A DNA stretch of 64,000 nt from Streptomyces sp. NBC_00193 (GTDB lineage: Bacteria; Actinomycetota; Actinomycetes; Streptomycetales; Streptomycetaceae), in assembly GCF_026342735.1 (NCBI RefSeq), contig NZ_JAPEMM010000001.1, positions 682,001 to 746,000 on the forward strand. The letters run 5' to 3'. Shown piece after piece: positions 8,035 to 16,862 of this stretch (the stretch's first letter is position 1; each line of letters begins with the position of its first letter). Below the pieces are notes generated by a model. That model did not search any database. It saw nothing but the letters and a program-made list of their open reading frames with translations, and was not told the origin of the DNA. Both the position numbers and the translations under genes were made by a program.

Positions 8035-9543
8035 TCAGTGCTTCGCGAGCACGTACGGAGCGAACTCCGACGCCAGTTCCGCGTGCACCCGCGCCTTGAG
8101 CAGGGTGCCCTCCGCCGTGTGCTCCTCGGAGATCACCTCGCCCTCGGCGTGTGCCCGGGCGACCAGGCCGCCGCGCGTGTACGGGACCACGGCCTCGATC
8201 TCGATCGCCGGCCGCGGCAGCTCGGCGTCGATGAGCGCGAGGAGTTCCTCCATGCCCTGACCCGTGCGCGCCGAGACGGCGATGGAGCGCTTCTCGATCC
8301 GCAGCAGGCGCTGGAGCACCAGCGGGTCGGCCGCGTCCGCCTTGTTGATCACCACGATCTCGGGCACCTTGACGGCGCCGACCTCGCGGATGACCTCGCG
8401 GACCGCCGCCAGCTGCTCCTCCGGCGCCGGGTGCGAGCCGTCCACGATGTGCAGGATGAGGTCGGAGTCGCCGACCTCCTCCATCGTGGAGCGGAACGCC
8501 TCGACGAGGTGGTGCGGCAGGTGCCGGACGAAGCCGACCGTGTCGGCCAGGGTGTACACCCGGCCGGACGGGGTCTCGGCCCGGCGCACGGTCGGGTCGA
8601 GGGTGGCGAACAGTGCGTTCTCCACCAGGACGCCCGCGCCCGTGAGGCGGTTGAGCAGCGAGGACTTGCCGGCGTTGGTGTATCCGGCGATGGCGACCGA
8701 GGGCACCTTGTTGCGGCGCCGTTCCTGCCGCTTGATGTCGCGGCCGGTCTTCATCTCCGCGATCTCCCGGCGCATCTTCGCCATCTTCTCGCGGATCCGG
8801 CGCCGGTCGGTCTCGATCTTGGTCTCACCGGGGCCGCGGGTGGCCATGCCGCCACCGCCGCCGCCACCCATCTGCCGGGACAGCGAGGCACCCCAGCCGC
8901 GCAGTCGCGGCAGCATGTACTGCATCTGCGCGAGTGCGACCTGCGCCTTGCCCTCTCGGGACTTGGCGTGCTGGGCGAAGATGTCGAGGATGAGCGCGGT
9001 CCGGTCGACCACCTTCACCTTGACGACGTCTTCGAGGGCGATGAGCTGGCCGGGGCTGAGCTCACCGTCGCAGACGACGGTGTCGGCGCCGCTCTCCATC
9101 ACGATGTCGCGCAGCTCGCGCGCCTTGCCGGAACCGATGAAGGTGGCCGGGTCGGGCTTGTCGCGGCGCTGGATGACGCCGTCGAGTACGAGCGCGCCCG
9201 CCGTCTCGGCGAGGGCGGCGAGCTCCGCGAGGGAGTTGTCCGCGTCCTGCACCGTGCCGGAGGTCCATACGCCGACGAGGACGACCCGCTCCAGGCGGAG
9301 CTGGCGGTACTCGACCTCGGTGACGTCCTCGAGCTCGGTGGAGAGGCCGGCCACGCGGCGCAGGGCCGCGCGCTCGGAGCGCTCGTACTGGGCGCCGTCC
9401 CTGTCTCCGTCGATCTCGTGGCTCCAGGCGACGTCCTCTTCCATCAGGGCGTCGGCCCGAAGGCTCTCGGTGAAGCTCTGCGGATCCGGCGCACCCTGTG
9501 CGTCGTCCCGCGCGTCCTGGGAAGGGGAAGAAGAGGAGGTCAT
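8035..9543 (-). CDS. hflX: ribosome-associated GTPase HflX
   Basis: HflX-family GTPase, 502 aa, which in other bacteria splits or rescues stalled ribosomes under stress. An N-terminal substrate-like domain contains the family hallmark FIGSGKARELRD. A linker with six consecutive Gly precedes MATRGPGETKIE and a coiled region. The G domain has G1 GYTNAGKSS at 287-295, G3 DTVGF and G4 NKAD. AAGGA stands four bases before the ATG. It follows the M1 peptidase gene on the same strand after a 197-base spacer, so it probably has its own promoter. Confidence 0.95.
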   Translation of the reverse strand: MTSSSSPSQDARDDAQGAPDPQSFTESLRADALMEEDVAWSHEIDGDRDGAQYERSERAALRRVAGLSTELEDVTEVEYRQLRLERVVLVGVWTSGTVQDADNSLAELAALAETAGALVLDGVIQRRDKPDPATFIGSGKARELRDIVMESGADTVVCDGELSPGQLIALEDVVKVKVVDRTALILDIFAQHAKSREGKAQVALAQMQYMLPRLRGWGASLSRQMGGGGGGGMATRGPGETKIETDRRRIREKMAKMRREIAEMKTGRDIKRQERRRNKVPSVAIAGYTNAGKSSLLNRLTGAGVLVENALFATLDPTVRRAETPSGRVYTLADTVGFVRHLPHHLVEAFRSTMEEVGDSDLILHIVDGSHPAPEEQLAAVREVIREVGAVKVPEIVVINKADAADPLVLQRLLRIEKRSIAVSARTGQGMEELLALIDAELPRPAIEIEAVVPYTRGGLVARAHAEGEVISEEHTAEGTLLKARVHAELASEFAPYVLAKH

Positions 9544-9740
9544 TGGATCCTTACGTCGTTTTCGAATGCGTCCGCGTCAGGCGAAGCGGAGCCAAGGCCA
9601 AAGCTACTCCCGCGCGTGACATAACACTGTCACGTCCAACGTGTGACACTCCCCGGAGATTCCCCCGGCGAGACGCCGGAGACCCCCGGAGCACCCCGCG
9701 GAACGGCCTCGTCGATGGTGGCATGCCCGTTCCGTACGCG

Positions 9741-11189
9741 TCACACGCTTTTCGGGGCGCTCCACTCCGGGTGCCCCGGCATCGCCGGCGTCTTCTTCCC
9801 GTACAGCCACGGCTCCAGGAACGCCGCCAGGTCCCGGCCCGCCTCCTGCGAGGCCAGCCGTACGAAGTCCTCCGTGCCCGCGACCCCGTCCCGGTGCTCA
9901 CCCACCCAGCGCCGCTCCACCCGGTCGAAGGCCTTGACCCCGATCTCCTGCCGCAGCGCGTACAGGATCAGCGCGGCCCCGTCGTAGACCGCCGGCCGGA
10001 ACAGCCCGATCTTCTCGCCCGGGGCGGCCGGCTTGGGCGCGGCCGGGGGGCCGCCGGCCGCCCGCCACTGGTCGGAGCGCTGGTACGCCTCGCGCATCCG
10101 CCGCTCCAGGGAGTACTTGCCGAGGCCGTCCGCGTACAGGGCTTCGTACCAGGTGGCGTGGCCCTCGTTGAGCCACAGGTCGGACCAGGTGCGCGGGCTC
10201 ACGCTGTCGCCGAACCACTGGTGGGCCAGCTCGTGGACCATCACGGACTCGACGTACCACTCGGGGTATCCGCCGCCGCCCGCGAACAGTGCGCTCTCGA
10301 ACAGCGACAGGGTCTGCGTCTCCAGCTCGAAGCCGGTACGGGCCTTCGCGATCAGCACGCCGTAGTTCTCGAAGGGGTAGCGGCCGACCCGTTCCTCCAT
10401 CCACCGGATGTGCCCGGCGGTCTTCTTCAGCCAGGGCTCCAGCCGTTCCCGGTCCGCCGCCGGGACCACGTCGCGCAGCGGCAGTCCGTGCGGTCCCGTG
10501 CGGTGGATCACGGCCGAGTCGCCGATCGAGACCTGGGCGAGCTCGGTGGCCATCGGATGCAGCGTCCGGTACGTCCACGTGGTCGCGGCGCCCGCCCGGA
10601 GCGCCGGCAGCGCGCCCGGCACCCCGTTGGCCACGGCCGTCTTTCCGGCCGGCGCGCTCACCCGGAAGGTGAAGTACGCCTTGTCGGCGGGGTGGTCGTT
10701 GCACGGGAAGACCCGGTGAGCGGCGTCGGCCTGGTTCGCCATGGCCAGCCCGTCGTCGGTCACCACCCAGCCGCCGTCGCCGCGGCCGCGCGGGTCGCTC
10801 GTGTGCCGGACGGTGATGTGGAGGGGAAGGTCCGGCTCCACCGGCCGGGCGGGGGTCAGCACGAGGTCCTCGCCGACGCTCGCGAAGCCTGCCGGTTCCC
10901 CGTTGACCTCGGCGGAGGCCACTTTCCCGTGGGTGAAGTCGAGGTTGACGGTTTCGAGCCGGGTGAGGCTGCGCGCGTCGATGACGGTGACCGCGTCGAG
11001 GGGGCTGCTGTTGTCCTTGTACGCGAAGGACAGGTCGTACGAGAGCACGTCGTATCCGGGGTTCCCCAGCTCGGGGAAGAGCGCGTCGCCGATGCCGAGC
11101 GCCTTGGGCGGGGGCACGACGGCGGCGACGAGGGTGAGGGAGGCCGCGGCCAGCAGGGCGGCGCGCAGGCGCGGGGAGGTGAGCTGCAT
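9741..11189 (-). CDS. secreted M1-family zinc metallopeptidase (aminopeptidase N type)
   Basis: M1 metalloprotease, 482 aa from the chosen ATG. An N-terminal signal peptide (MQLTSPRLRAALLAAASLTL) predicts export. The zinc site HELAH is at 319-323 and is followed by the third ligand in WLNEGHATWYE, and FENYGVLIA resembles the family exopeptidase region (GxMEN) but in altered form. The protein is shorter than full PepN (~850 aa) and lacks the C-terminal helical domain, as is common for secreted actinobacterial members. An in-frame start 19 codons upstream would bury the signal peptide, so the internal ATG is preferred. Confidence 0.88.
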   Translation of the reverse strand: MQLTSPRLRAALLAAASLTLVAAVVPPPKALGIGDALFPELGNPGYDVLSYDLSFAYKDNSSPLDAVTVIDARSLTRLETVNLDFTHGKVASAEVNGEPAGFASVGEDLVLTPARPVEPDLPLHITVRHTSDPRGRGDGGWVVTDDGLAMANQADAAHRVFPCNDHPADKAYFTFRVSAPAGKTAVANGVPGALPALRAGAATTWTYRTLHPMATELAQVSIGDSAVIHRTGPHGLPLRDVVPAADRERLEPWLKKTAGHIRWMEERVGRYPFENYGVLIAKARTGFELETQTLSLFESALFAGGGGYPEWYVESVMVHELAHQWFGDSVSPRTWSDLWLNEGHATWYEALYADGLGKYSLERRMREAYQRSDQWRAAGGPPAAPKPAAPGEKIGLFRPAVYDGAALILYALRQEIGVKAFDRVERRWVGEHRDGVAGTEDFVRLASQEAGRDLAAFLEPWLYGKKTPAMPGHPEWSAPKSV

Positions 11190-11274
11190 CCCCCACCGCT
11201 TACCAGCGCCCGCCACGCGCCCGCCAACGGCGCGCGACGGTTCCACCCGAAAGGGGTCGGACGGGCGGGACCGC

Positions 11275-13371
11275 CTACGCCCGGCTGACGTCGTAGACCC
11301 CCGGCACGTCCCGCATGGCCCGCATCAGCGCCGGGAGTCCCGTCGCGTCGGGGAGCTGCAGGGTGTAGCTGTGCCGGACCCGCTGTTCGACCGGCGGCTC
11401 CACGGTCGCGGAGACCACCTCGACCCCCTCGCGGGCGATGGCCTCGGTCAGATCCGCCAGCAGGTGGGGGCGGCCGAACGATTCGGCGAGCAGGGTGACC
11501 CGGCAGTCCGCGGTCGCCCGCCAGTGCACGGCGACGGGGGTCCGCCCCACCGCCCGCATCTGGGCCACGGTCGCGCAGTGGACCCGGTGCACGGTGACGG
11601 CCCCGCCGCGTACGACGAACCCCTCGACGGCGTCCGGCGGGACCGGCGTGCAGCACCCCGCGAGCCGCACGGTGGCGTCGGGCAGGTCGGCGACGGCGTT
11701 GCCCCCGCCGCTGCGGAGCCCGATCACCGAGAGCGGCGGCCGTGGTGCGGCGTCGGCGGGCCGTGCCCCGTCGGGGTGGGACTCCAGCCAGCTGCTGACG
11801 GCGATCCGGGCGGCCGGGGTCTTGGCGTGGTCCAGCCAGTCGGCGGTGGGCCCCGAGGCGTCGTGCGCGAGCAGGAGCTGGACGGTGTCCCCGTCCGAGA
11901 GCCGGGAGGACAGGGAGGTCAGGCGCCCGTTGACCCGGGCGCCGATACAGCCGTGGGCCGCCTCGCCGTACTGCGCGTAGGCGGCGTCGATACAGCTGGC
12001 GCCGGCCGGGAGGCCCAGGGTGCCCCCGTCGGCGCGGAACACGGTGATCTCCCGGTCCTGGGCCAGCTCCGAGCGCAGGACGTCCCAGAAGGTGTCGGGG
12101 TCGGGCGCCGACTGCTGCCAGTCGAGCAGCCGCGAGAGCCAGCCGGGCCGGGTCGGGTCGACCCGCTCCTCCTCGCAGTCGGCCGCCGCGCTCGGGTCGG
12201 CGGACTCGGCCTGCTGCGGGGAGGTGTACGGATTGCCGAGCGCGACCACGCCCGCCTCGGCGACCCGGTGCATCTGCCGGGTCCGGACGATGACCTCGGC
12301 GACGTACCCCTCGGGCGTGGCGAAGGCGGTGTGCAGGGACTGGTAGAGGTTGAACTTCGGGGAGGCGATGAAGTCCTTGAACTCGGAGATGACCGGGGTG
12401 AAGCAGGTGTGCAGCTCCCCCAGCACGGCATAGCAGTCCGCGTTCTCCCCCACGAGGACCAGCAGGCGGCCGAAGTCGGAGCCGCGCAGCTCCCCGCGCT
12501 TGAGGGAGATCCGGTGCACGGAGACGAAGTGCCGGGGCCGCACGACCACCTCGGCGGCGATGCCCGCCTCGCGCAGGACGGCCCGTACCGAGTCGGCGAT
12601 GCCGGGCAGCGGGTCGCGCTCTCCCGCGTGGGCCGCGATGAGGGCGCGGGTGTGCTCGTACTCCTCGGGGTGCAGGATCGCGAAGACGAGGTCCTCCAGC
12701 TCCGTCTTCAGGGCCTGCACGCCGAGCCGTTCGGCGAGCGGGATGAGCACGTCGCGGGTGACCTTGGCGATGCGTGCCTGTTTCTCGGGCCGCATCACCC
12801 CGAGGGTGCGCATGTTGTGCAGCCGGTCGGCGAGTTTGATGGACATCACGCGGACGTCGTTGCCGGTGGCGACGAGCATCTTGCGGAAGGTCTCGGGCTC
12901 GGCTGCGGCGCCGTAGTCGATCTTCTCGACCTTGGTGACCCCGTCGACGATGAAGCAGACCTCGTCGCCGAACTCCTCGCGGACCTGATCGAGGGTCACG
13001 TCGGTGTCCTCGACGGTGTCGTGGAGGAGCGAGGCCGTCAGGGTCGTGGTTTCGGCGCCCAGTTCGGCCAGGATGAGCGTCACGGCGAGCGGATGTGTGA
13101 TGTACGGCTCACCGCTCTTGCGCATCTGGCCGCGGTGCGAGGTCTCTGCGAGCAGGTACGCGCGGCGCAGGAGCGACAGGTCCGCGTCGGGGTGATGGGC
13201 GCGGTGCGCCTCGGCGACATGGCCGATGGCGTCCGGCAGCCGGTCCCGGGGCGTGGGACCGAGCAGCGCAGCGCGTCCGAGTCGTCGCAGGTCAAGCCTG
13301 GTCCGGCCGCGTCTGCGAAGTTCGGGGAGCGCTTCGGGACGTGCTTCGGGGTTCGTGGCCTCTGCACTCAT
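11275..13371 (-). CDS. RelA/SpoT homologue, (p)ppGpp synthetase/hydrolase
   Basis: Long RSH protein, 698 aa. The domains in order are an HD hydrolase (H117-D118 in LLHDTVEDTD), a synthetase-type domain (FKDFIASPKFNLYQSLHT), TGS, a zinc-finger-like GCCTPVPPDAVEGF and a C-terminal ACT. The synthetase motif usually written GRFKDYIA reads SEFKDFIA here, so synthetase activity may be altered while the hydrolase looks intact. Streptomyces usually carry a main relA elsewhere plus a second RSH in this neighbourhood, which this matches. The start is set by GGAGGTG six bases before the ATG; an in-frame start 28 codons upstream is less likely. Confidence 0.9.
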   Translation of the reverse strand: MSAEATNPEARPEALPELRRRGRTRLDLRRLGRAALLGPTPRDRLPDAIGHVAEAHRAHHPDADLSLLRRAYLLAETSHRGQMRKSGEPYITHPLAVTLILAELGAETTTLTASLLHDTVEDTDVTLDQVREEFGDEVCFIVDGVTKVEKIDYGAAAEPETFRKMLVATGNDVRVMSIKLADRLHNMRTLGVMRPEKQARIAKVTRDVLIPLAERLGVQALKTELEDLVFAILHPEEYEHTRALIAAHAGERDPLPGIADSVRAVLREAGIAAEVVVRPRHFVSVHRISLKRGELRGSDFGRLLVLVGENADCYAVLGELHTCFTPVISEFKDFIASPKFNLYQSLHTAFATPEGYVAEVIVRTRQMHRVAEAGVVALGNPYTSPQQAESADPSAAADCEEERVDPTRPGWLSRLLDWQQSAPDPDTFWDVLRSELAQDREITVFRADGGTLGLPAGASCIDAAYAQYGEAAHGCIGARVNGRLTSLSSRLSDGDTVQLLLAHDASGPTADWLDHAKTPAARIAVSSWLESHPDGARPADAAPRPPLSVIGLRSGGGNAVADLPDATVRLAGCCTPVPPDAVEGFVVRGGAVTVHRVHCATVAQMRAVGRTPVAVHWRATADCRVTLLAESFGRPHLLADLTEAIAREGVEVVSATVEPPVEQRVRHSYTLQLPDATGLPALMRAMRDVPGVYDVSRA

Positions 13372-13511
13372 GGGCACCTCCGACGGCTTCGACCGGCGGT
13401 GGTGGGCATGGGGTGCGCCCGCAGGGCCGGTGCCTGATGCTACCGACCCCACCACGTGGCGCAGTCCACCTCTCGCTCAGCGTGAAACGGATCACCCATT
13501 AGAGGGAAGCT

Positions 13512-14387
13512 TCAGGCGAAAGCCGTTTCGGTGAGCCAGGCGGGATCGAACTCGCCCTCGGCCACGATCACGGCGGGTCCGGTCATCTCGATCCGCCCGT
13601 CGGGGTGCTCGGTGATGACCAGGGTGCCGCCGGGCAGATCGACGGTGTACGTGGCGGGCGCGCCGGTGGCGGCCGGGTCGGCGCCGTCGCGGCGGATGGC
13701 GGCCACGGCGACCGCGCAGGCGCCGGTGCCGCAGGAGCGGGTCTCGCCGGAGCCGCGCTCGTGGACGCGCATGGCGACGTGGCGGGGGCCGCGGTCGACG
13801 ACGAACTCGACGTTGACGCCCGTCGGGTAGGCGGACGCGGGGCTGTACGGGGGCGGGTCGAACAGCTTCCCGGCGTCGTCCAGGCTGTCGACGAAGGCCA
13901 CCGCGTGCGGGTTGCCCATGTTGACGTTGCGCGCGGGCCAGGAGCGGTCGCCGACGGAGACGGTGACCTCGCCCTCGGGCAGCTCGGCGCGGCCCATGGA
14001 GACGGTCACGTCACCGGTCTTGTCGAGGTGCACCCGCTTGACTCCGCCGCGCGTGGCGACGGCCAGGTCGCCCGGCTCCACGTGCCCGGCGTGCTGGAGG
14101 TATCGGGCGAAGACGCGGACGCCGTTGCCGCACATCTCGGCGATGGAGCCGTCGCTGTTGCGGTAGTCCATGAACCACTCGGCCTCGTCGGCCAGGTGCG
14201 CCGCCTCGGGGTGCGCGGCGGAGCGCACGACGTGCAGCACGCCGTCGGCGCCGATCCCGGCCCGCCGGTCGCACAGCCGCGCGACGGCGGAGGCGGGCAG
14301 CTCGATGGCGTTGTCCGGGTCCGGGACGATCACGAAGTCGTTCTCGGTGCCGTGGCCCTTGAGGAAGGAGAGGCTGGTCTGCGTCAC
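13512..14387 (-). CDS. dapF: diaminopimelate epimerase
   Basis: DapF, 291 aa, interconverts LL- and meso-diaminopimelate for lysine and peptidoglycan. The two catalytic cysteines are visible: Cys86 in EMCGNGVR and Cys219 in RSCGTGACA. Length is typical. The GTG at 14387 begins right at conserved sequence (LSFLKGHGTENDF); its ribosome binding site GGGCGG is weak. The short Ala-rich insert around DGADPAATGAPA is common in streptomycete versions. It is transcribed alone, downstream of a small membrane protein gene. Confidence 0.95.
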   Translation of the reverse strand: MTQTSLSFLKGHGTENDFVIVPDPDNAIELPASAVARLCDRRAGIGADGVLHVVRSAAHPEAAHLADEAEWFMDYRNSDGSIAEMCGNGVRVFARYLQHAGHVEPGDLAVATRGGVKRVHLDKTGDVTVSMGRAELPEGEVTVSVGDRSWPARNVNMGNPHAVAFVDSLDDAGKLFDPPPYSPASAYPTGVNVEFVVDRGPRHVAMRVHERGSGETRSCGTGACAVAVAAIRRDGADPAATGAPATYTVDLPGGTLVITEHPDGRIEMTGPAVIVAEGEFDPAWLTETAFA

Positions 14388-14467
14388 CCGCCCATGGTAC
14401 CGAGCCCACACAGGACGGAGCCGAGCCGCCCGCCCGCCGAGACGGGCCGGCGCGACAGGGCGCCGCG

Positions 14468-15055
14468 CTAGCGGAGCCGGGCCACCCGGTACACCGCGAG
14501 CGCCACGACACCCAGCGCGACCAGCGCGTACAGCAGGGCGAGGCGCCAGTCGGGCCGCTGCCCCGAGCCGCGGGCCGGGAGCCCCGGCAGGGCGTAGCCC
14601 ACGCGGCGCGCGGCCATCATGCCCCAGCCGCCCGCGCAGCAGCTGATGAGGAATCCGAGCATAGCGACGACCGCTCCGCCGTCGCCGAACTCGAAGGCGA
14701 GCGGGAAGGCGAACATCAGGGATCCGGCCGCGGCCAGCATGACGATGGGGGCGATCTGCCACAGCCTCAGCCTGCGCTGCGGGCGCAGTTCCACCTCGAA
14801 CGCGGGAGCGGCGGCGGCCTCCGCCTCGGCGGAGTCCGGCGCGTCCGGGCCGTCGGGGGTCAGCCGGGCGGGATCCGCGGGCAGTCCCAGTCCGAGGCCG
14901 CCGTCGGCGTCCGCGGGCAGTGCGAGGGCGTCGGCGTCCGCCGGCGCTCCGTCGATCACGCCGTCGCCGTCGGCGAGGGCACTGTGAAGCATCGGGTCCG
15001 TTTCCCGTCGGGTGTCGTCCCGACCGGTGTCACGAGGGCCGGCCTCCATCGCCAC
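14468..15055 (-). CDS. hypothetical membrane protein
   Basis: 195 aa, not recognised. The first ~85 residues are acidic and Ala/Asp-rich with no hydrophobic stretch. Then come three likely membrane helices (IAPIVMLAAAGSLMFAFPLAF, AVVAMLGFLISCCAGGWGMM, LALLYALVALGVVALAVYRV). The GTG at 15055 has GGGAGG four bases away and the ATG at 15049 has it ten away, so the start is uncertain by two codons. An ATG at 14992 is also possible. It sits between miaA and dapF on the same strand. Confidence 0.7.
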   Translation of the reverse strand: MAMEAGPRDTGRDDTRRETDPMLHSALADGDGVIDGAPADADALALPADADGGLGLGLPADPARLTPDGPDAPDSAEAEAAAAPAFEVELRPQRRLRLWQIAPIVMLAAAGSLMFAFPLAFEFGDGGAVVAMLGFLISCCAGGWGMMAARRVGYALPGLPARGSGQRPDWRLALLYALVALGVVALAVYRVARLR

Positions 15056-15181
15056 GCGCCCTCCCCACTTGGACTTCGTACGCCGCCGTTCACCGCCGGT
15101 GACGGCACCGGCGGAAGTTTGATGATGGCACGCCGTCAGGCCCCGGACGGGCGTGCGGGGCGTCCCGATGCCATCACGTGA

Positions 15182-16120
15182 TCAGGCTGTGACCGCTCGT
15201 TCGACCAACGACTGCGCGAGTCCGGCGAGTTCCGCGCGGTCCTCGGCGGCCCCGCTGAGCCAGTGCACCCTCGGGTCGCGGCGGAACCAGGAGTCCTGTC
15301 GGCGGGCGAAGCGCTTGGTGGCGCGGACCGTTTCGGTGCGCGCTTCCTCTTCGGTGCACTCCCCGGCGAGGGCGGCCAGTACCTGCTGGTAGCCGAGCGC
15401 CCTGGAGGCGGTGATTCCGCCCCGCAGGCCCGCGGCCTCCAGCGTGCGGACCTCGTCCACCAGCCCGGCCTCCCACATCCGGTCCACGCGCAGCGCGATC
15501 CGCTCGTCGAGCTCGGGCCGGGCCACGTCCACGCCGATCTGGACCGTGTCGTAGACGGACTCGTGGCCGGGCAGGTTGGCGGTGAACGGCCGCCCGGTGA
15601 TCTCGATGACCTCCAGCGCGCGCACGATCCGGCGGCCGTTGCTGGGCAGGATGGCCTGCGCGGCGGCCGGGTCGGCGGCGGCGAGCCGGGCGTGCAGGGC
15701 GCCGGGGCCGCGCAGGGTGACCTCGGCCTCCAGCCGGGCCCGGACCTCGGGGTCGGTGCCGGGGAACTCCATGGCGTCGAGCGCGCCGCGCACGTAGAGG
15801 CCGGAACCGCCGACGAGGACCGGCGTACGGCCCTGCGCGAGCAGCTTGTCGATCTCGGCGCGGGCCAGGCGCTGATACTCGGCGACGCTCGCCGTCTCGG
15901 TGACGTCCCAGATGTCGAGGAGGTGGTGCGGGACCCCTCCGCGCTCCTCGGTCGTCAGTTTGGCGGTACCGATGTCCATCCCCCGGTACAGCTGCATCGA
16001 GTCGGCGTTGACGACTTCGCCGTCGAAATGACGGGCCAGGGCTACGCCCAGATCGGACTTTCCGGCCGCGGTGGGTCCTACGACGGCGATGACCCGCGGG
16101 GCGGGGGCTGCTTTCCTCAC
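15182..16120 (-). CDS. miaA: tRNA dimethylallyltransferase
   Basis: MiaA, 312 aa, adds the dimethylallyl group to A37 of UNN-reading tRNAs, the substrate later methylthiolated by MiaB encoded 1.5 kb away. P-loop GPTAAGKSD is near the N-terminus, with NADSMQLYRGMDIGTAK, PHHLLDI and the C-terminal KRFARRQDSWFRRD. The GTG at 16120 is chosen for family length; a TTG at 16147 would add nine residues. Neither has a good ribosome binding site. Confidence 0.94.
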   Translation of the reverse strand: MRKAAPAPRVIAVVGPTAAGKSDLGVALARHFDGEVVNADSMQLYRGMDIGTAKLTTEERGGVPHHLLDIWDVTETASVAEYQRLARAEIDKLLAQGRTPVLVGGSGLYVRGALDAMEFPGTDPEVRARLEAEVTLRGPGALHARLAAADPAAAQAILPSNGRRIVRALEVIEITGRPFTANLPGHESVYDTVQIGVDVARPELDERIALRVDRMWEAGLVDEVRTLEAAGLRGGITASRALGYQQVLAALAGECTEEEARTETVRATKRFARRQDSWFRRDPRVHWLSGAAEDRAELAGLAQSLVERAVTA

Positions 16121-16294
16121 CGCACCAGTCTCGCAGCCCCTCGTCAAGGCGCTGCCATGTACCCGATCGAGCTACGTGACGGGACCGGGCCGGGGTCGTT
16201 GCCTTGGCGGGGTTCCGGCCGGGCGCGCGCCTGCCGTGCGGCGGCCCGTCCACGGCGGAACTTCACTCACACGAGTAACGTTATAGGAGTAGAC

Positions 16295-16513
16295 ATGGGC
16301 ATTTTGGACCGGCTTCTCGGCCGCAAGACCCAGGCGACGACCGAAGAGGCCGTTTCCGCGGATCTGACGGTGGAGTCCGCGACGGCCGACGAGGCCGGGA
16401 CCGAGCAGGCTGTGGCGGAGGAGAGCCCGGCGGTGGAAGCCGTCGAGATCCCGAAGCAGCAGTCGGCGGAGGCCACCGCGGACAGCGAGGCCGCAGAGAG
16501 TGCCCGTACGTAG
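16295..16513 (+). CDS. small acidic hypothetical protein (MGILDRLLGRK)
   Basis: 72 aa. A short basic amphipathic N-terminus (MGILDRLLGRK) is followed by an Ala/Glu-rich, probably disordered tail. AGGAG is placed six bases before the ATG. It is followed after 22 bases by the antitoxin-like gene, with a similar opening (MGLLDNLKAK), so the two are likely cotranscribed and may share an N-terminal membrane- or partner-binding helix. Function unknown. Confidence 0.7.
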   Translation: MGILDRLLGRKTQATTEEAVSADLTVESATADEAGTEQAVAEESPAVEAVEIPKQQSAEATADSEAAESART

Positions 16514-16535
16514 CCTCGCTATTGGAAGGTGACCC

Positions 16536-16781
16536 ATGGGCCTGCTGGACAATCTGAAGGCCAAGCTCGCGCCCGCCAAGGACAAGGTCGGCGACCTCGC
16601 TGCACAGCACGAGGGCAAGATCACCCAGAATCTGGAGAAGGTGGCCAAGGCCGTCGACTCCAAGACCAAGGGCAAGTACAGCGGCCAGATCTCTAGCGGC
16701 GCGGACAAGGCGAAGGACGCCCTGGGAAAGATCGCGCACAAGGACGCTCCCGGCGGGCCGACGCCGCCGGCCGCTTCCTGA
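16536..16781 (+). CDS. antitoxin-like protein, MT0933/Rv0909 type
   Basis: 81 aa, highly charged and helical (MGLLDNLKAKLAPAKDKVGD, then KITQNLEKVAKAVDSKTKGKY). The composition and the YSGQI-x4-DKAKDAL motif resemble the actinobacterial MT0933-like antitoxin family, whose mycobacterial member is paired with the toxin Rv0910. No toxin-like gene of that type is next to it here. GGAAGGTGACCC precedes the ATG. A hairpin follows the stop directly. Confidence 0.75.
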   Translation: MGLLDNLKAKLAPAKDKVGDLAAQHEGKITQNLEKVAKAVDSKTKGKYSGQISSGADKAKDALGKIAHKDAPGGPTPPAAS

Positions 16782-16800
16782 CGCGGTCCCGGAATGGCGG

Positions 16801-16834
16801 AAGGGGCGCGGCACCACTCGGTGCCGCGCCCCTT
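16801..16834. terminator. bidirectional terminator
   Basis: A perfect 15-bp stem (AAGGGGCGCGGCACC at 16801-16815, complement at 16820-16834) with loop ACTC. It lies between the antitoxin-like gene and the convergent LigB-like gene; the arm ends in TT on both strands. Confidence 0.85.
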
Positions 16835-16862
16835 CTCCGTTTCCCCGGCCCGCCGCCTGCTG

